From the NCBI GenBank assembly GCA_964554185.1, contig CAZKNJ010000038.1, forward strand, positions 1 to 18,963: a stretch of DNA of 18,963 nucleotides, read 5' to 3'. Shown here one piece after another: positions 1-8,602 of the stretch. Position numbers and translations under genes: made by a program. Position 1 is the stretch's first letter. Each line of letters starts with the position of its first letter. The DNA is from CAZKNJ01 sp964554185 (lineage in GTDB: Bacteria > 4484-113). The notes below the pieces were generated by a model. It was not told where the DNA came from. It worked only from the letters and a program-made list of their open reading frames with translations, and did no database searches.

Positions 1-2
1 CC

Positions 3-3000
3 CTAGTCCATGATGGAGACGTACAGGTTGCCGTCCATCGTGAAGGTCAAAACGGCGTGGTCGCTGCCGAACTCGCGCAGCAGCGCCATTGACAGGTACT
101 TGCCCGCTTCGGTGCCGCCCAAGGGGGGCACGTCGTACCGGAAGTACTCGCCGGTGACCAGGTCTTCCACGCAGAAGTGTGCGCGGTTGAGCACCTTGCA
201 TTGCGCGGCGGTGAATATCAGATCAAAGCCCGCCTCAGATGCCACCTCCACATCGCTGTAGAAGCCTGTGCCCGGATCGGCCTGCCAGTCCGCCTGCTGC
301 AGCTCCCAGGTGAGGTTAGAATCTTCCACCAGGAACTTCACCACCCAGTGCGCCGAGCCGGTTTCGAGGCGGTAGGAGATGCGCGGCAGGGCGTAGGTGT
401 TGCCGCCGATTTCGGTCTCCCACATGCACATATCAATGTGGGTCATCCACGAAGCGTCGTCAATGGTGAGGGTTAACCAGTCGTCCGCGCCGCGCCGCAG
501 CGTCCAGCAAAGCGCGCCGCCCAGCGAGGGGTCGCTGAAAGCGATGGTGGGCATCTCTATCGGGTCGTCGCCCATGATGGAGTACACGCCGTAGCCCAGG
601 CCGCAGTTGGAGCCGTCAATGGTGCCGGCGCCGCCGGCCTTCACGTCGTTGACCTCCTCCACGTCCCAGGTTGCGCCGTTGTAGGAAGCGTAGCGCAGAG
701 TGTTGTCGTCGGAGTCGTTGGTGGAATCGCGGACAATGTACGCCACGCCCATATCGCCGGAACTGTCTGGCTCCAGCGCCGGATTGTGGAAGATGGCCTG
801 GTTGCCGCCGCCGTCCACCGTCTGCGGCGCGGTCCAGGCGCCGGGGCCGGTTCGGTGTACGATTTCCACCGCCGTGTACGCATCATCCCACTCGTGTGTG
901 TTGTTGATGAACACGATATAGGGCACATCGGAGGCGTCAAACTTGAGCATCGGCATCTTGCCGCGCGAGTTCGTGGGAGCGCCGCTGCCGCAGACGCTTT
1001 CGGTGGCCCAGCCGGAGCCGTCGTTGTAGGCGTACTTCAGCTCGTAATAGTACTTGCCGGAGACCGGTTCGGAGGCCACCGCGTAGGCAATGCCAATCGT
1101 GCCGTCGGACGCCACTTCCACATGGGTGTACTGCACGGGGTCGGTTTCGTCCGCCACCAGCTCGTCGGCGAAGGTGATGGTGCTGGTGGGAGTGGCGGTC
1201 AGGAACACCAGGTTGTAGTCCTCGTTGGGAGTTGGTGCGCTGTCGCGCGCCCGCACCGCGAAGCTGTAAGCGAAGCTGCTCATCAAACCATCAACGCGGG
1301 CGAACAGGTCGCTTGTGTCAAGGTAGCGGTTCTCGCTGAGCGCCAGCGCGTAGTCCACGCCGTCGTTGCCTAGCTCCCAGTAAACGCGGTACACCACCGG
1401 CGGCGACTGGTCGTCGGTTGCGCTGTTCCATCCCAGGTCCATATAGCCGTTGCCGGGACGGGTGTTCTGCACCCCAATGGTGGTGTCCCACTCCGGCGGG
1501 TGGTTGTCCAGGCCCACGTCGGGCGTGGTGGTGAGCATCACCGTGTTTTTCTCCTCATTCCCCACCGCGTCCTGCGCGCGGATGGCCACCGCATATTCCT
1601 GCCCGTCGGTCACGCCGTCAACAAAGGTCGGAGGATAGTTCGTGGTGGCGACCTGCACCTGCGTGGCCGAGGTGAAGTCCACCTCGCCGCCTTCCTGGTA
1701 GTAGATGTTGTAGGTCACCGGTTCGCTGGGGTCGCTGGCGGTACCGAACTCCACGCGGATGCTCCCCTCGCCGGGCACCAGGTTCACCACGCCCGTGGTG
1801 TCATCCCAGGTCGGCGGATCTACGTCGCCCGCCGTGGAGCGCGGCGTCACATACAACGTGACGGCGTTGGAATCTTCGTTGGGGTTGATGGGCGGGTCGT
1901 AGCGGTCAGCGCTGTCAATCGCCCGCACCGCCACGGAATAGCCGACGTCGTTGTACAGGCCCGTCAGCGAGAACGGCGAACTGTCGGTCTCCGCGAATGA
2001 AGCGGTGTCAAACGGCACCTCGGGGCCGGACGCCCAATAGATCCGGTAACGCACCGGCGGGGACATGGCGTCCACCGCTTCACCGAAGGTCACGCGGATA
2101 CCCCGGTTGCCCGGCGTCGCGGTAACCACTCCGATGGTATCCACCCACTCCGGCGGCTCAAGGTCGTTGCGCGCAGCGGCGCTGGGAGTGCCGGTTTTGA
2201 CCGTGCCGAGCGCGGGCGAAGTGCGGTTGCCCGCTTCGTCCTCGGCGGCAAGATACGCTGCATAGGTGGTGCCGTTCGCCAGCCCCTCCCAGATGTAAGG
2301 CGAGGGCGTATCGGTGACATCCATGATTATGGAGTTGCTCAGGTCTATGCCGCTGTCGTCGCCCGGCGGGCCGACATACAGGTAGTAGCGTATGTTCTCG
2401 GGAAGCGTGTAGTTATCAATTGCGTTGCGGCGGTACACGATCTTCAGCCGGCCGTCGCCCGCATCCACGCCGGTCACACCCGCAAAGGGCACATGCTGGC
2501 CTCCCAGTCCGTGCGGCGGGAGAGTGTCCTTCTCCGGCGATATCAGAATGGTCTGCTGCGCGATTTCCGCGCCTTCGCCGCTGTCGCCATAGATCGCGAG
2601 CGAATACTCGAAGGTAGTAGCGGTTCCCGGGAAGTCGTCAATGAAGGACGAGTCGCCATAGGCGTATGGCGCGGGCTGCCACTGGTCGGAGACGGCGCGG
2701 CTGATGGAGAACGGCTGCTCGGCGTTGATCTGGTGCGGCAGTCGCTTGCGCGTATCGGGCGTTCCCTGCACTGTGCGGTAGATGGAATAGCCGGTGATGC
2801 TTGCGCCGAAGTGGACAGCGATGGGAGTTACATCGGCGATGCTGATTACGCCGTTGCCGTCGCTGTTGGAGTCAATGAATCCCTCGGCGGCATCGTTGCC
2901 CTGGCCGTCCCCGGTATGGCCACCGAAGAACACCGCCAGCGGCGTGATGTCGGCGATATTAACCTTCCCCGAGTTGTCGTAGTCGCCGCGCAGCCGGTCG

Positions 3001-3647
3001 TTCCACTCCAGGGCGATGGTCTCGCCGCCGTGATTAAGGCTGAAGCCCTCCAGTACGACGGAGCTTTCGCCGGCGGTGGCGGCAACGGTGCGGCGCCCCT
3101 TAGCGCTGCCGGGGGAGAGCGATATCTCGGCGATGAGGCCGTCGCCGGAAATCAGGCCGTTGTCCTGCGGTCGCACCCGCGCCAGCGCAAAGGGCAGCGT
3201 TCCCCCATAGTCGTTGATAAAGAGGAACAGGCTCTCCTTCGCCCCGCCATAGAACGAGCCGGCGAGCGCATTGATGACCTTCCACTCGTCCGGGTTGTAT
3301 TTCAGGACAAACATGCTGGCGGCCGCGTCCTTCAGCCCCCGGGCGTACACCGACAGGTAGGTGTCGCCGTTCATCAGCGTGCGCACGGTGAAATCGTAGT
3401 AGTCGCGCTGCGCGGGTGATACCTCTCCCCACTCATCCAGCACGAAGAGCGAGAACCCCGCATGGTTGATGGAAAGCGCGGGATCGTAGACCCCCCGCTC
3501 CATCTCCGCGACATCCGGCGTTTCCGCGCCCAGCACGCCGTATCTGACCGGGCTGAGCGTGGCGGCGCCCCGGGCGGAGCCGCAGGCGCCGAAGCCGGTG
3601 GCGGCAAACAGTAGGAGCAAAACCAGAAGAAGGCGCATTTGACCCAT
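3..3647 (-). CDS. Large mosaic lipoprotein: cohesin-like region, dockerin-like pair, FN3 domains, propeller-like C-terminus
   Basis: Predicted 1214-aa exported protein of unknown substrate. The start chosen is the ATG at 3647, because a GGGGG ribosome-binding site lies 6 nt upstream and the signal peptide follows at once; the frame stays open further upstream to 3716 but that part is not signal-like. A hydrophobic leader ends in a lipobox-like GFGAC (Cys22). Residues about 30-200 look like a cohesin or carbohydrate-binding beta-sandwich. Two dockerin-type calcium loops follow (D222-D233 and N261-D272), each ending in a conserved IADITPLAVFFG or IADVTPIAVHFG helix. Four FN3-like domains span about 375-820, and three of them open with PPEW or PPTW and a TIGV or TTGV motif. 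The last 390 residues are repeated beta-strand segments resembling a BNR/sialidase-type propeller, with no catalytic motif recognised. It is divergent from the secreted protein at 3736. A surface-anchored binding protein is an inference. Confidence 0.85.
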   Translation of the reverse strand: MGQMRLLLVLLLLFAATGFGACGSARGAATLSPVRYGVLGAETPDVAEMERGVYDPALSINHAGFSLFVLDEWGEVSPAQRDYYDFTVRTLMNGDTYLSVYARGLKDAAASMFVLKYNPDEWKVINALAGSFYGGAKESLFLFINDYGGTLPFALARVRPQDNGLISGDGLIAEISLSPGSAKGRRTVAATAGESSVVLEGFSLNHGGETIALEWNDRLRGDYDNSGKVNIADITPLAVFFGGHTGDGQGNDAAEGFIDSNSDGNGVISIADVTPIAVHFGASITGYSIYRTVQGTPDTRKRLPHQINAEQPFSISRAVSDQWQPAPYAYGDSSFIDDFPGTATTFEYSLAIYGDSGEGAEIAQQTILISPEKDTLPPHGLGGQHVPFAGVTGVDAGDGRLKIVYRRNAIDNYTLPENIRYYLYVGPPGDDSGIDLSNSIIMDVTDTPSPYIWEGLANGTTYAAYLAAEDEAGNRTSPALGTVKTGTPSAAARNDLEPPEWVDTIGVVTATPGNRGIRVTFGEAVDAMSPPVRYRIYWASGPEVPFDTASFAETDSSPFSLTGLYNDVGYSVAVRAIDSADRYDPPINPNEDSNAVTLYVTPRSTAGDVDPPTWDDTTGVVNLVPGEGSIRVEFGTASDPSEPVTYNIYYQEGGEVDFTSATQVQVATTNYPPTFVDGVTDGQEYAVAIRAQDAVGNEEKNTVMLTTTPDVGLDNHPPEWDTTIGVQNTRPGNGYMDLGWNSATDDQSPPVVYRVYWELGNDGVDYALALSENRYLDTSDLFARVDGLMSSFAYSFAVRARDSAPTPNEDYNLVFLTATPTSTITFADELVADETDPVQYTHVEVASDGTIGIAYAVASEPVSGKYYYELKYAYNDGSGWATESVCGSGAPTNSRGKMPMLKFDASDVPYIVFINNTHEWDDAYTAVEIVHRTGPGAWTAPQTVDGGGNQAIFHNPALEPDSSGDMGVAYIVRDSTNDSDDNTLRYASYNGATWDVEEVNDVKAGGAGTIDGSNCGLGYGVYSIMGDDPIEMPTIAFSDPSLGGALCWTLRRGADDWLTLTIDDASWMTHIDMCMWETEIGGNTYALPRISYRLETGSAHWVVKFLVEDSNLTWELQQADWQADPGTGFYSDVEVASEAGFDLIFTAAQCKVLNRAHFCVEDLVTGEYFRYDVPPLGGTEAGKYLSMALLREFGSDHAVLTFTMDGNLYVSIMD

Positions 3648-3668
3648 AGTAACCCCCGATCTACGATG

Positions 3669-3674
3669 ATTATA
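3669..3674 (-). promoter_or_regulatory. -10 box of the mosaic lipoprotein gene
   Basis: A perfect TATAAT reads leftward here, 21 nt before the ATG at 3647. No convincing -35 box lies 16-18 nt upstream, so the call rests on the -10 hexamer, its spacing to the start, and its place between divergent genes. Confidence 0.55.
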
Positions 3675-3687
3675 CCATCGCGCCTCG

Positions 3688-3717
3688 TTGACTTTGCCGG
3701 TGTGCAGCCGATACAAT
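3688..3717 (+). promoter_or_regulatory. Sigma-70-type promoter of the secreted protein / lipid kinase pair
   Basis: TTGACT (3688-3693), an 18-nt spacer and TACAAT (3712-3717) form a good housekeeping promoter. Transcription would start near 3724, at the AAGGAGG ribosome-binding site (3724-3730), so the leader is about 12 nt. It is back to back with the leftward TATAAT at 3669-3674, so one regulator could act on both sides. Confidence 0.7.
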
Positions 3718-3735
3718 CAGGTCAAGGAGGGAGGA

Positions 3736-4299
3736 ATGAGAACCGGCATCATCCGCGTAATTGCTGCCGCCGTGCTGCTCGCAGCGCTGGCGGGCGCTGC
3801 TTTCGCCCAGGAGGAGTACGGGCTGGCCGATCCGTTGGACAACGCGTACACCTACAACTCGCGCTACTTTGAGTGCAACGGCACTTACCAGAAGCAATAC
3901 GACGCCTGGTGGCTGTCAACCGCCAACCCGCTGAGCTTCCGCCGCTACTTCACCGGCACGTGGTATTTTGAAGGCGTGGACCTGTCCACGCTGGCCGGAA
4001 ACGACTTCGCCCTGCGGCTGGACATTCTGGTTTACACCAACTCCAAAGAATCCGGTGGTAAACCGACGGCGGCCGCGATCGACCTCGTTATCACCAATCC
4101 CAACTCCGAAGAGAAGTACGAGGTAAATAACATCCGCGTAGAGATGAACAAGGACGAGGTGCCCATTCCGACTTACGTGTACGTACCGAAGAAGTGCCTG
4201 ACGGACGACGGGCGCACCGTCGTGGAGCTGCACGGCCTCGGGCAGATCGGCATCGCCCCGGCGAGGCTGAGCCTGCTGCTCCCCAAAGAACGGTTCTGA
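3736..4299 (+). CDS. Small secreted protein of unknown function
   Basis: A 187-aa protein not recognised as a named family. The ATG at 3736 is chosen because a strong AAGGAGG sits 5 nt upstream and the leader starts there; the frame is open further upstream but that part would run through the promoter. Residues 1-24 form a classical signal peptide with a signal peptidase I site (AFA before Gln25). There is no lipobox, so the product should be released. The mature part of about 163 residues is predicted to be beta-rich, with alternating hydrophobic residues between about 70 and 182 that suggest a single beta-sandwich. It has two cysteines (C47, C154) that could form one disulphide after export. 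The lipid kinase start follows 3 nt after its stop, so the two are probably co-transcribed. A link to envelope lipid or surface binding is only inferred from that neighbour. Confidence 0.8.
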   Translation: MRTGIIRVIAAAVLLAALAGAAFAQEEYGLADPLDNAYTYNSRYFECNGTYQKQYDAWWLSTANPLSFRRYFTGTWYFEGVDLSTLAGNDFALRLDILVYTNSKESGGKPTAAAIDLVITNPNSEEKYEVNNIRVEMNKDEVPIPTYVYVPKKCLTDDGRTVVELHGLGQIGIAPARLSLLLPKERF

Positions 4300-4302
4300 G
4301 CC

Positions 4303-5196
4303 GTGGCCTTTGACTTCAAGCAGCATCGGTGCCTGGCGCTGCTCTCGCCGCGCAACCTGCCGTACCTGGAAATCTACCGCGACCTGTTGGGACCGCGCTT
4401 CGCCGGCCTCACCGCCATCCTCCCGCAGAGCCGCGAGCACCTGCACGAGGTCATCGCCAACTCGCACGGCAACTACCCGCTGGTGATGGTCATCGGCGGC
4501 GACGGGACGATTAACCAGGCCGTGCAGAATCTGGACCCCGCCGAGCAGATGCTGATGGTGCTGCCGGCGGGCACGGGCAACGACTTCGCCCGGGGCATTG
4601 GGGTGCCGCGCGGGCTCCGCCGCTACCTCCGCGCGATGGCGAAGATGGCCCCCAGGCACCTTGACCTCTGGCGTTGCGGCAACCGCCGCTTTCTCAACTC
4701 CGTGGGCATCGGCCTGGATGCCCAGGTGCTGGCGGCGATGCAGGCCGGGCGCGGAATGATATCCCGCAATTACATCGCCGCTTTCCTGCGCAAGCTGCCG
4801 TCAATGGAGCGCACGCGGGTGCGCGCGGTAAGCGGAGAAGAGACCATCTGCGATGGGGAAGTGTGGTGGCTGGTGGCGCTCAATACCGGGCTGGTCGGCG
4901 GCGGGTTGCGGCTCTCGCCGGAAGCCCGGCTGGACGATGGGTTGCTGGACATTGTCGTCATCCGTGGTGGCAGCCGGATTGAGCTACTGCGCAAGCTCCC
5001 GCTGTTGCTGCGGGCGGCGCACCTCCGCGACCCTCAGGTGTCGCTGCACCGCGCAGCGGGGTTTGAAGCCGATGGCTGGCGGATTCCGCTCGCGCTGGAG
5101 ATAGACGGCGAAATGCAGCTCGTGCTCAGCGAGCGGTTGCAGTTCGCCCACGCGGGGAAGCTCAGCGTGGTTTGTGGAGGGGAAGGTAAACCGTAA
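4303..5196 (+). CDS. Diacylglycerol kinase family lipid kinase (DagK/YegS/BmrU type)
   Basis: A 297-aa cytoplasmic or membrane-associated enzyme that would transfer phosphate from ATP to diacylglycerol or a related lipid. The N-terminal catalytic domain has the diagnostic GGDGT loop (residues 65-69) and the PAGTGNDFAR motif (88-97), followed by FLNSVGIGLDA (130-140), where this family usually has a similar NxxxxGxDA stretch. The C-terminal beta-sandwich carries the family's DGE motif (268-270). Length is normal. The start is GTG, immediately after the stop of the secreted protein, with no clear ribosome-binding site, so translational coupling is likely. The residue after GGDGT is I rather than the common L/V, and the usual E-V-x-N-G of this loop reads QAVQN, so the lipid substrate is uncertain. 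Its 3' end overlaps the convergent histidine kinase gene by 35 bp. Confidence 0.88.
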   Translation: MAFDFKQHRCLALLSPRNLPYLEIYRDLLGPRFAGLTAILPQSREHLHEVIANSHGNYPLVMVIGGDGTINQAVQNLDPAEQMLMVLPAGTGNDFARGIGVPRGLRRYLRAMAKMAPRHLDLWRCGNRRFLNSVGIGLDAQVLAAMQAGRGMISRNYIAAFLRKLPSMERTRVRAVSGEETICDGEVWWLVALNTGLVGGGLRLSPEARLDDGLLDIVVIRGGSRIELLRKLPLLLRAAHLRDPQVSLHRAAGFEADGWRIPLALEIDGEMQLVLSERLQFAHAGKLSVVCGGEGKP

Positions 5197-6751
5197 ACAG
5201 CGCGCCCCCCAGCGGCCCGCTGCGCTCGGCCAGAATCACTCCGCCGTGGCGGCGCACAATCTGCTGCGCGACATTCAGCCCCAGCCCGCTGGAGGACGTT
5301 GAGCCTCTGGTCGTGAAGTAAGGCTCAAATATGCGCGTGGAAATGCCCTGCGGGATGCCCGGGCCGGAGTCCGCCACCTGTATCCGCAGCACGGCGGGCG
5401 TGGCAAACCGAAGCATGTCAAGCTCCACGCTGCCCGGCGGGACCTCGTCCACCGTCAGGTGAATCTCACGCCGCTCGCTGTCGGCGACGGCCTCCAGCGC
5501 GTTGTGGATGAGGTTGAACAGCGCCTGCCGCAGGGAGTTGGCATCGGCGTTGATCTCGCCGTCTACACTGATACTAAACTCGCACTTCACATCGCGTGGA
5601 ATAACGAAATCCACCAGCGACTTGAAGCTCTCAAAGAACACCGCAGCCCGGTGCGGCGTGAGTTTCAACTGGCTTACCCTTGCGTAGTTCGTAAGGTCGG
5701 TGATGAGCTTCACTCCCCGGTCCACCAGCTGGTCCATCTTCTGCAAATACACGCCCGCCTCACTGTCAGTCTCGGATTCCGTCTCGAGCATAGAAGTGAT
5801 CCCCTTGATGGCGGCGAACACGTTGTTGAACTCGTGCGCCACGCCGCGCGCGAGCATTGCCACGCTCTCGGAGCGCTGCATCAGCGCCACCGGCTCCAGA
5901 TGCTCCAGCGGCATTCCGTGCTGCGTGACCAGCATGAAGACGGATTGCGTGCCGCCGATGTCTTCGGTCGGTATCAGGGATATCTTCAGCGTGTGCTTCT
6001 GCCCGGAGCCCACCCCCAGAGCTCCTTCCAGCTCGGTGTAGTACTCCAGCGGCGGCAGGTGCACTTCTTCACCTTGGAGCGCGCCGCCGATAAGCGAGCC
6101 GACTTCCGCCCGCTGGAAATTGGGATCAGCGATGATATTGTAGAAGGGTAGCTCCGCTTCCTTCGCCACGCCGAAAAGACGGCGCGCCCGGTCGCTCGCG
6201 AACAGAAGAGCGCCGAACGCATCAAGCAGCAGAATCGGCGGGCCGATGAGGCGGTACAGCCGGTTGACGCGCGGGTCGTCGGACAGGATGCTCATTACTT
6301 CCATCAGCGAGAGCTCCCGCGAATCAAACGCCGGCAGATCGTCCGCTTCCGGGTCAAAGCGACTCGCCGCCACCAGTACTCCGACGAGGTTGCCGTTCTG
6401 CCACACCGAGGTGGCCTTGGCCAGAACTCCGGGTGCGTTGCCCCGGCGCGGCAACATCGTCAGCACCGGCTCGGCGGCATACTCCGTGCGCATCCGCGCG
6501 GCATCCGCCGAAGTGAGAACCTGCTCGTCAATGGACGGAAAAAGCGAGAGCAGCGGCTTGCCCACGATCTCCTCCTGCGCTAAGCCCACCAGCCGCGAGA
6601 ACACCGGCGTGGTGAAGCGGCAGACAAGCATATCGCAGAAAACGGCGATGCCGACGTCCTGCGCCTCCTCCAACAGGCGGCAGATTCGGCCGTGCCAAAC
6701 GTTATCGGGCGCTTCCGGCAGCGCCGCGAGGAATCTGGTGAACTTGTCCAA
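5162..6751 (-). CDS. Soluble PAS-domain sensor histidine kinase (NtrB-like transmitter)
   Basis: A 529-aa two-component sensor kinase with no membrane segment or signal peptide, so it should sense a cytoplasmic cue. Two PAS-like regions lie at about 20-130 and 160-280. The HisKA H-box is VAHEFNN with phospho-acceptor H306; HEFNN is common in NtrB-like kinases. The HATPase domain has the N-box (N413, N417), the G1 box DSGPGIP (461-467), an F-box (IFEPYFTT, 474-481) and the G2 box GLGL (489-492), so it appears catalytically complete. The start is TTG, supported by GGAGGGG 6 nt upstream and by the lack of a nearby ATG. No receiver domain is fused and no response regulator lies in the window. It begins 21 nt after the ABC permease stop, which suggests it is co-expressed with that transporter. 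Confidence 0.88.
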   Translation of the reverse strand: MDKFTRFLAALPEAPDNVWHGRICRLLEEAQDVGIAVFCDMLVCRFTTPVFSRLVGLAQEEIVGKPLLSLFPSIDEQVLTSADAARMRTEYAAEPVLTMLPRRGNAPGVLAKATSVWQNGNLVGVLVAASRFDPEADDLPAFDSRELSLMEVMSILSDDPRVNRLYRLIGPPILLLDAFGALLFASDRARRLFGVAKEAELPFYNIIADPNFQRAEVGSLIGGALQGEEVHLPPLEYYTELEGALGVGSGQKHTLKISLIPTEDIGGTQSVFMLVTQHGMPLEHLEPVALMQRSESVAMLARGVAHEFNNVFAAIKGITSMLETESETDSEAGVYLQKMDQLVDRGVKLITDLTNYARVSQLKLTPHRAAVFFESFKSLVDFVIPRDVKCEFSISVDGEINADANSLRQALFNLIHNALEAVADSERREIHLTVDEVPPGSVELDMLRFATPAVLRIQVADSGPGIPQGISTRIFEPYFTTRGSTSSSGLGLNVAQQIVRRHGGVILAERSGPLGGALFTVYLPLHKPR

Positions 6752-6772
6752 ACTTATCCCCTCCGGTATGGG

Positions 6773-7579
6773 TCAGTACTGCCCCAGCCTGCCGTCAATC
6801 CGCGACTTGCGCTCGCAGAGCCTGAACACCACCGAGCCTACGAGCAAATACACCGCCGAATTGAGCGCCAGCGCTGCCAGCAGAACAACGTTAGCTTCAC
6901 CGAAAACACTCTCATGGTGCACCACCACCGCCTTGAGCAGCCGAATGCCCAGCGTAAGCGGAAGGCTGTAAAGCGTGATTTGCAGCCAGCCGGAAGTCTG
7001 CTCAATCGGCAGATACGCCAGCAGGAAGAAGCCGAACTGCGTGATGCTGCCGACCTGGCCGATGCGCTTGAACATCAGCGCCAGCCCGGCGAAGATGAGC
7101 CCGAAGCCGTAGATGCCGGCGACCGTGACCACAATCAGCAGCAGCACTTCGCCGACGTTGGACCAGCCGATGGCGAGCCAGCGGCCGGTGGTGACCATAA
7201 TCAGCATCAACAGCACGAGCACCACGGCAAAGCTCTCAAAGAAGTCCACTACGCTGCGCACCAGCAGCAGGCCCAGTATATTCGGGTAGTTGAGGAAAAG
7301 CTGCTCCAGCACGCCCATCTGCGCCTCCATCTGGACGTGGAAGGCCAGGCGGTTCATCGCCGAGATGACGAAGAACCACATCAAGTAGCTGATGACAAAG
7401 CCGTCCAGCGAGGCGGCGAGCACCTTTGGGTCCTGCACCAGCGCGCTCGCGCCGAGGAACAGGCCCATAAAGATGGAGTACATGATGCCCAGGCCGACCA
7501 AGAACTCAATCGGGTAGCGGATGGTCAGCAGCACCGTGCGCACGACTTCGGCGCGGGCGAGCTTGAGGGTGCGCATCAT
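6773..7579 (-). CDS. ABC-2 type transporter permease
   Basis: A 268-aa integral membrane protein with about six hydrophobic segments (roughly 20-45, 57-77, 103-131, 142-167, 176-196 and 231-255). This matches the ABC-2 export permease layout, and the length is typical. Two ATGs stand in a row; the first (7579-7577) overlaps the TGA of the ATPase gene (ATGA), which implies translational coupling and fixes the partner. It would form the membrane channel of an exporter, probably as a homodimer. The substrate could be a drug, lipid, polysaccharide or peptide and cannot be told from sequence. The next gene, a PAS histidine kinase, follows after 21 nt. Confidence 0.85.
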   Translation of the reverse strand: MMRTLKLARAEVVRTVLLTIRYPIEFLVGLGIMYSIFMGLFLGASALVQDPKVLAASLDGFVISYLMWFFVISAMNRLAFHVQMEAQMGVLEQLFLNYPNILGLLLVRSVVDFFESFAVVLVLLMLIMVTTGRWLAIGWSNVGEVLLLIVVTVAGIYGFGLIFAGLALMFKRIGQVGSITQFGFFLLAYLPIEQTSGWLQITLYSLPLTLGIRLLKAVVVHHESVFGEANVVLLAALALNSAVYLLVGSVVFRLCERKSRIDGRLGQY

Positions 7580-8577
7580 TCCGCGCCACCCCCCTTAGCC
7601 GGGTAGTGGCGCGTTATCTCCAGGAAAATCTCCTCCAGCGAGGGAGTCACCTGCTTGAAGCTGGTGAATGCCGTTTGCAGGCGGCGCATCTTCTCCACCA
7701 GCGCGTAGAAGCCCTCGGGCGAGTCGAAGTGGAAAGTCACCCGCATCTCGCCGTTGGTGCCGGCCGCCTCCGCGTCAAACAGGAATTGAGCCGCCTCCGG
7801 CGCGAGCTTCTCCCATTCCGCTGCGGGCAGCAGCAGCTCGTAATCCTGGCGGCGGAAGAACGCCGTGAGGTTCGCCAAGCTGTCTTCGGCGATGAGCCTG
7901 CCCTGGTGGATGATGCCGATGCGGTCGGCCACCCGCGCCGCCAGCTCCATCTGGTGGGTAGTCAGCACAATCGTCTTGCCCTGCTGTTCAACCATCTGGC
8001 GCAGCCGCCGCTGGATCAGCCGCGAGCTTTCTACGTCCAGCCCCAGCGTCGGCTCGTCCAGCAGCAGAATATCGGGGCTGCCCAGCAGCGCCACCGCCAC
8101 CGCTACTTTTTGCTGCATTCCGCGCGACAGCGTCTGTGTGCTGCCGCGCGCTTTGTCCGCGAGGTCAAACATCCCGAGCAGCTCTTCCGCCTCGCGCTTG
8201 ATCTGCGCCAGCGGCAAGCCTTTCAGCTCGCCGAAGTAGTACAGGTTCTCCAGCGGCGACAGCCGCCAGTACAGGTTGCGCGAGCCTTCCAGCACCGCCC
8301 CCAGCGGCGGCCGGCGGCGTAGTTCGCGGCCGTCCTCTCCATGGAAAGCGATGCGCCCGCTGGTGGGGTCAACCAATCCGGCGATCATCTTGATGGTGGT
8401 GGTCTTTCCCGCGCCGTTGGGCCCCAGCAGGCTGAAGATGCTGCCGCGCGGCACCGCCAGCGTGACGTCTTTGACCGCCTGCACCGCGCGGTGGCGGTGC
8501 CAGGGGATCATCGGGTAGAAGGTCTTGGTCAGGCCCTCCAGCCTGAATGCAGGCGAGTTGTTGGAAGTGGCTTGCAC
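7576..8577 (-). CDS. ABC transporter ATP-binding protein (ABC-2 export family)
   Basis: A 333-aa cytoplasmic ATPase that powers the adjacent permease. Walker A is GPNGAGKT (52-59), the signature is LSRGMQQ (150-156), Walker B is LLLDEP (171-176) with catalytic E175, the D-loop is GLD (179-181) and the switch histidine is H208. The Q-loop position holds E97 in the motif AVLEGSRNLYWRLS instead of glutamine; I recall this EG-x-RN form as a recurring variant in ABC-2 ATPases, not as damage. About 110 residues follow the core as an accessory C-terminal domain. The start is GTG at 8577, with no ribosome-binding site but a TAGAAT box just upstream. The gene lies 25 bp after aroC on the same strand and overlaps the permease start by 4 bp. 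Confidence 0.9.
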   Translation of the reverse strand: MQATSNNSPAFRLEGLTKTFYPMIPWHRHRAVQAVKDVTLAVPRGSIFSLLGPNGAGKTTTIKMIAGLVDPTSGRIAFHGEDGRELRRRPPLGAVLEGSRNLYWRLSPLENLYYFGELKGLPLAQIKREAEELLGMFDLADKARGSTQTLSRGMQQKVAVAVALLGSPDILLLDEPTLGLDVESSRLIQRRLRQMVEQQGKTIVLTTHQMELAARVADRIGIIHQGRLIAEDSLANLTAFFRRQDYELLLPAAEWEKLAPEAAQFLFDAEAAGTNGEMRVTFHFDSPEGFYALVEKMRRLQTAFTSFKQVTPSLEEIFLEITRHYPAKGGGAE

Positions 8578-8589
8578 CGCGTGCGCAGT

Positions 8590-8595
8590 ATTCTA
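8590..8595 (-). promoter_or_regulatory. Possible internal promoter (-10 box) before the ABC ATPase gene
   Basis: TAGAAT reads leftward 12 nt before the GTG start, in the 25-bp gap after aroC. The same hexamer precedes the duplicated lipoprotein genes and glmS in this window. No clear -35 was found. It would give a leader of about 5 nt and let the ABC/kinase genes be expressed apart from aroC. Confidence 0.4.
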
Positions 8596-8602
8596 ACGCA
8601 AA

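Noticed and set aside
2493..3419. Plus-strand open frame of 308 codons inside the mosaic lipoprotein gene
   Set aside because: It is a shadow of the dockerin/FN3 coding strand, with no start signal or recognisable domain.
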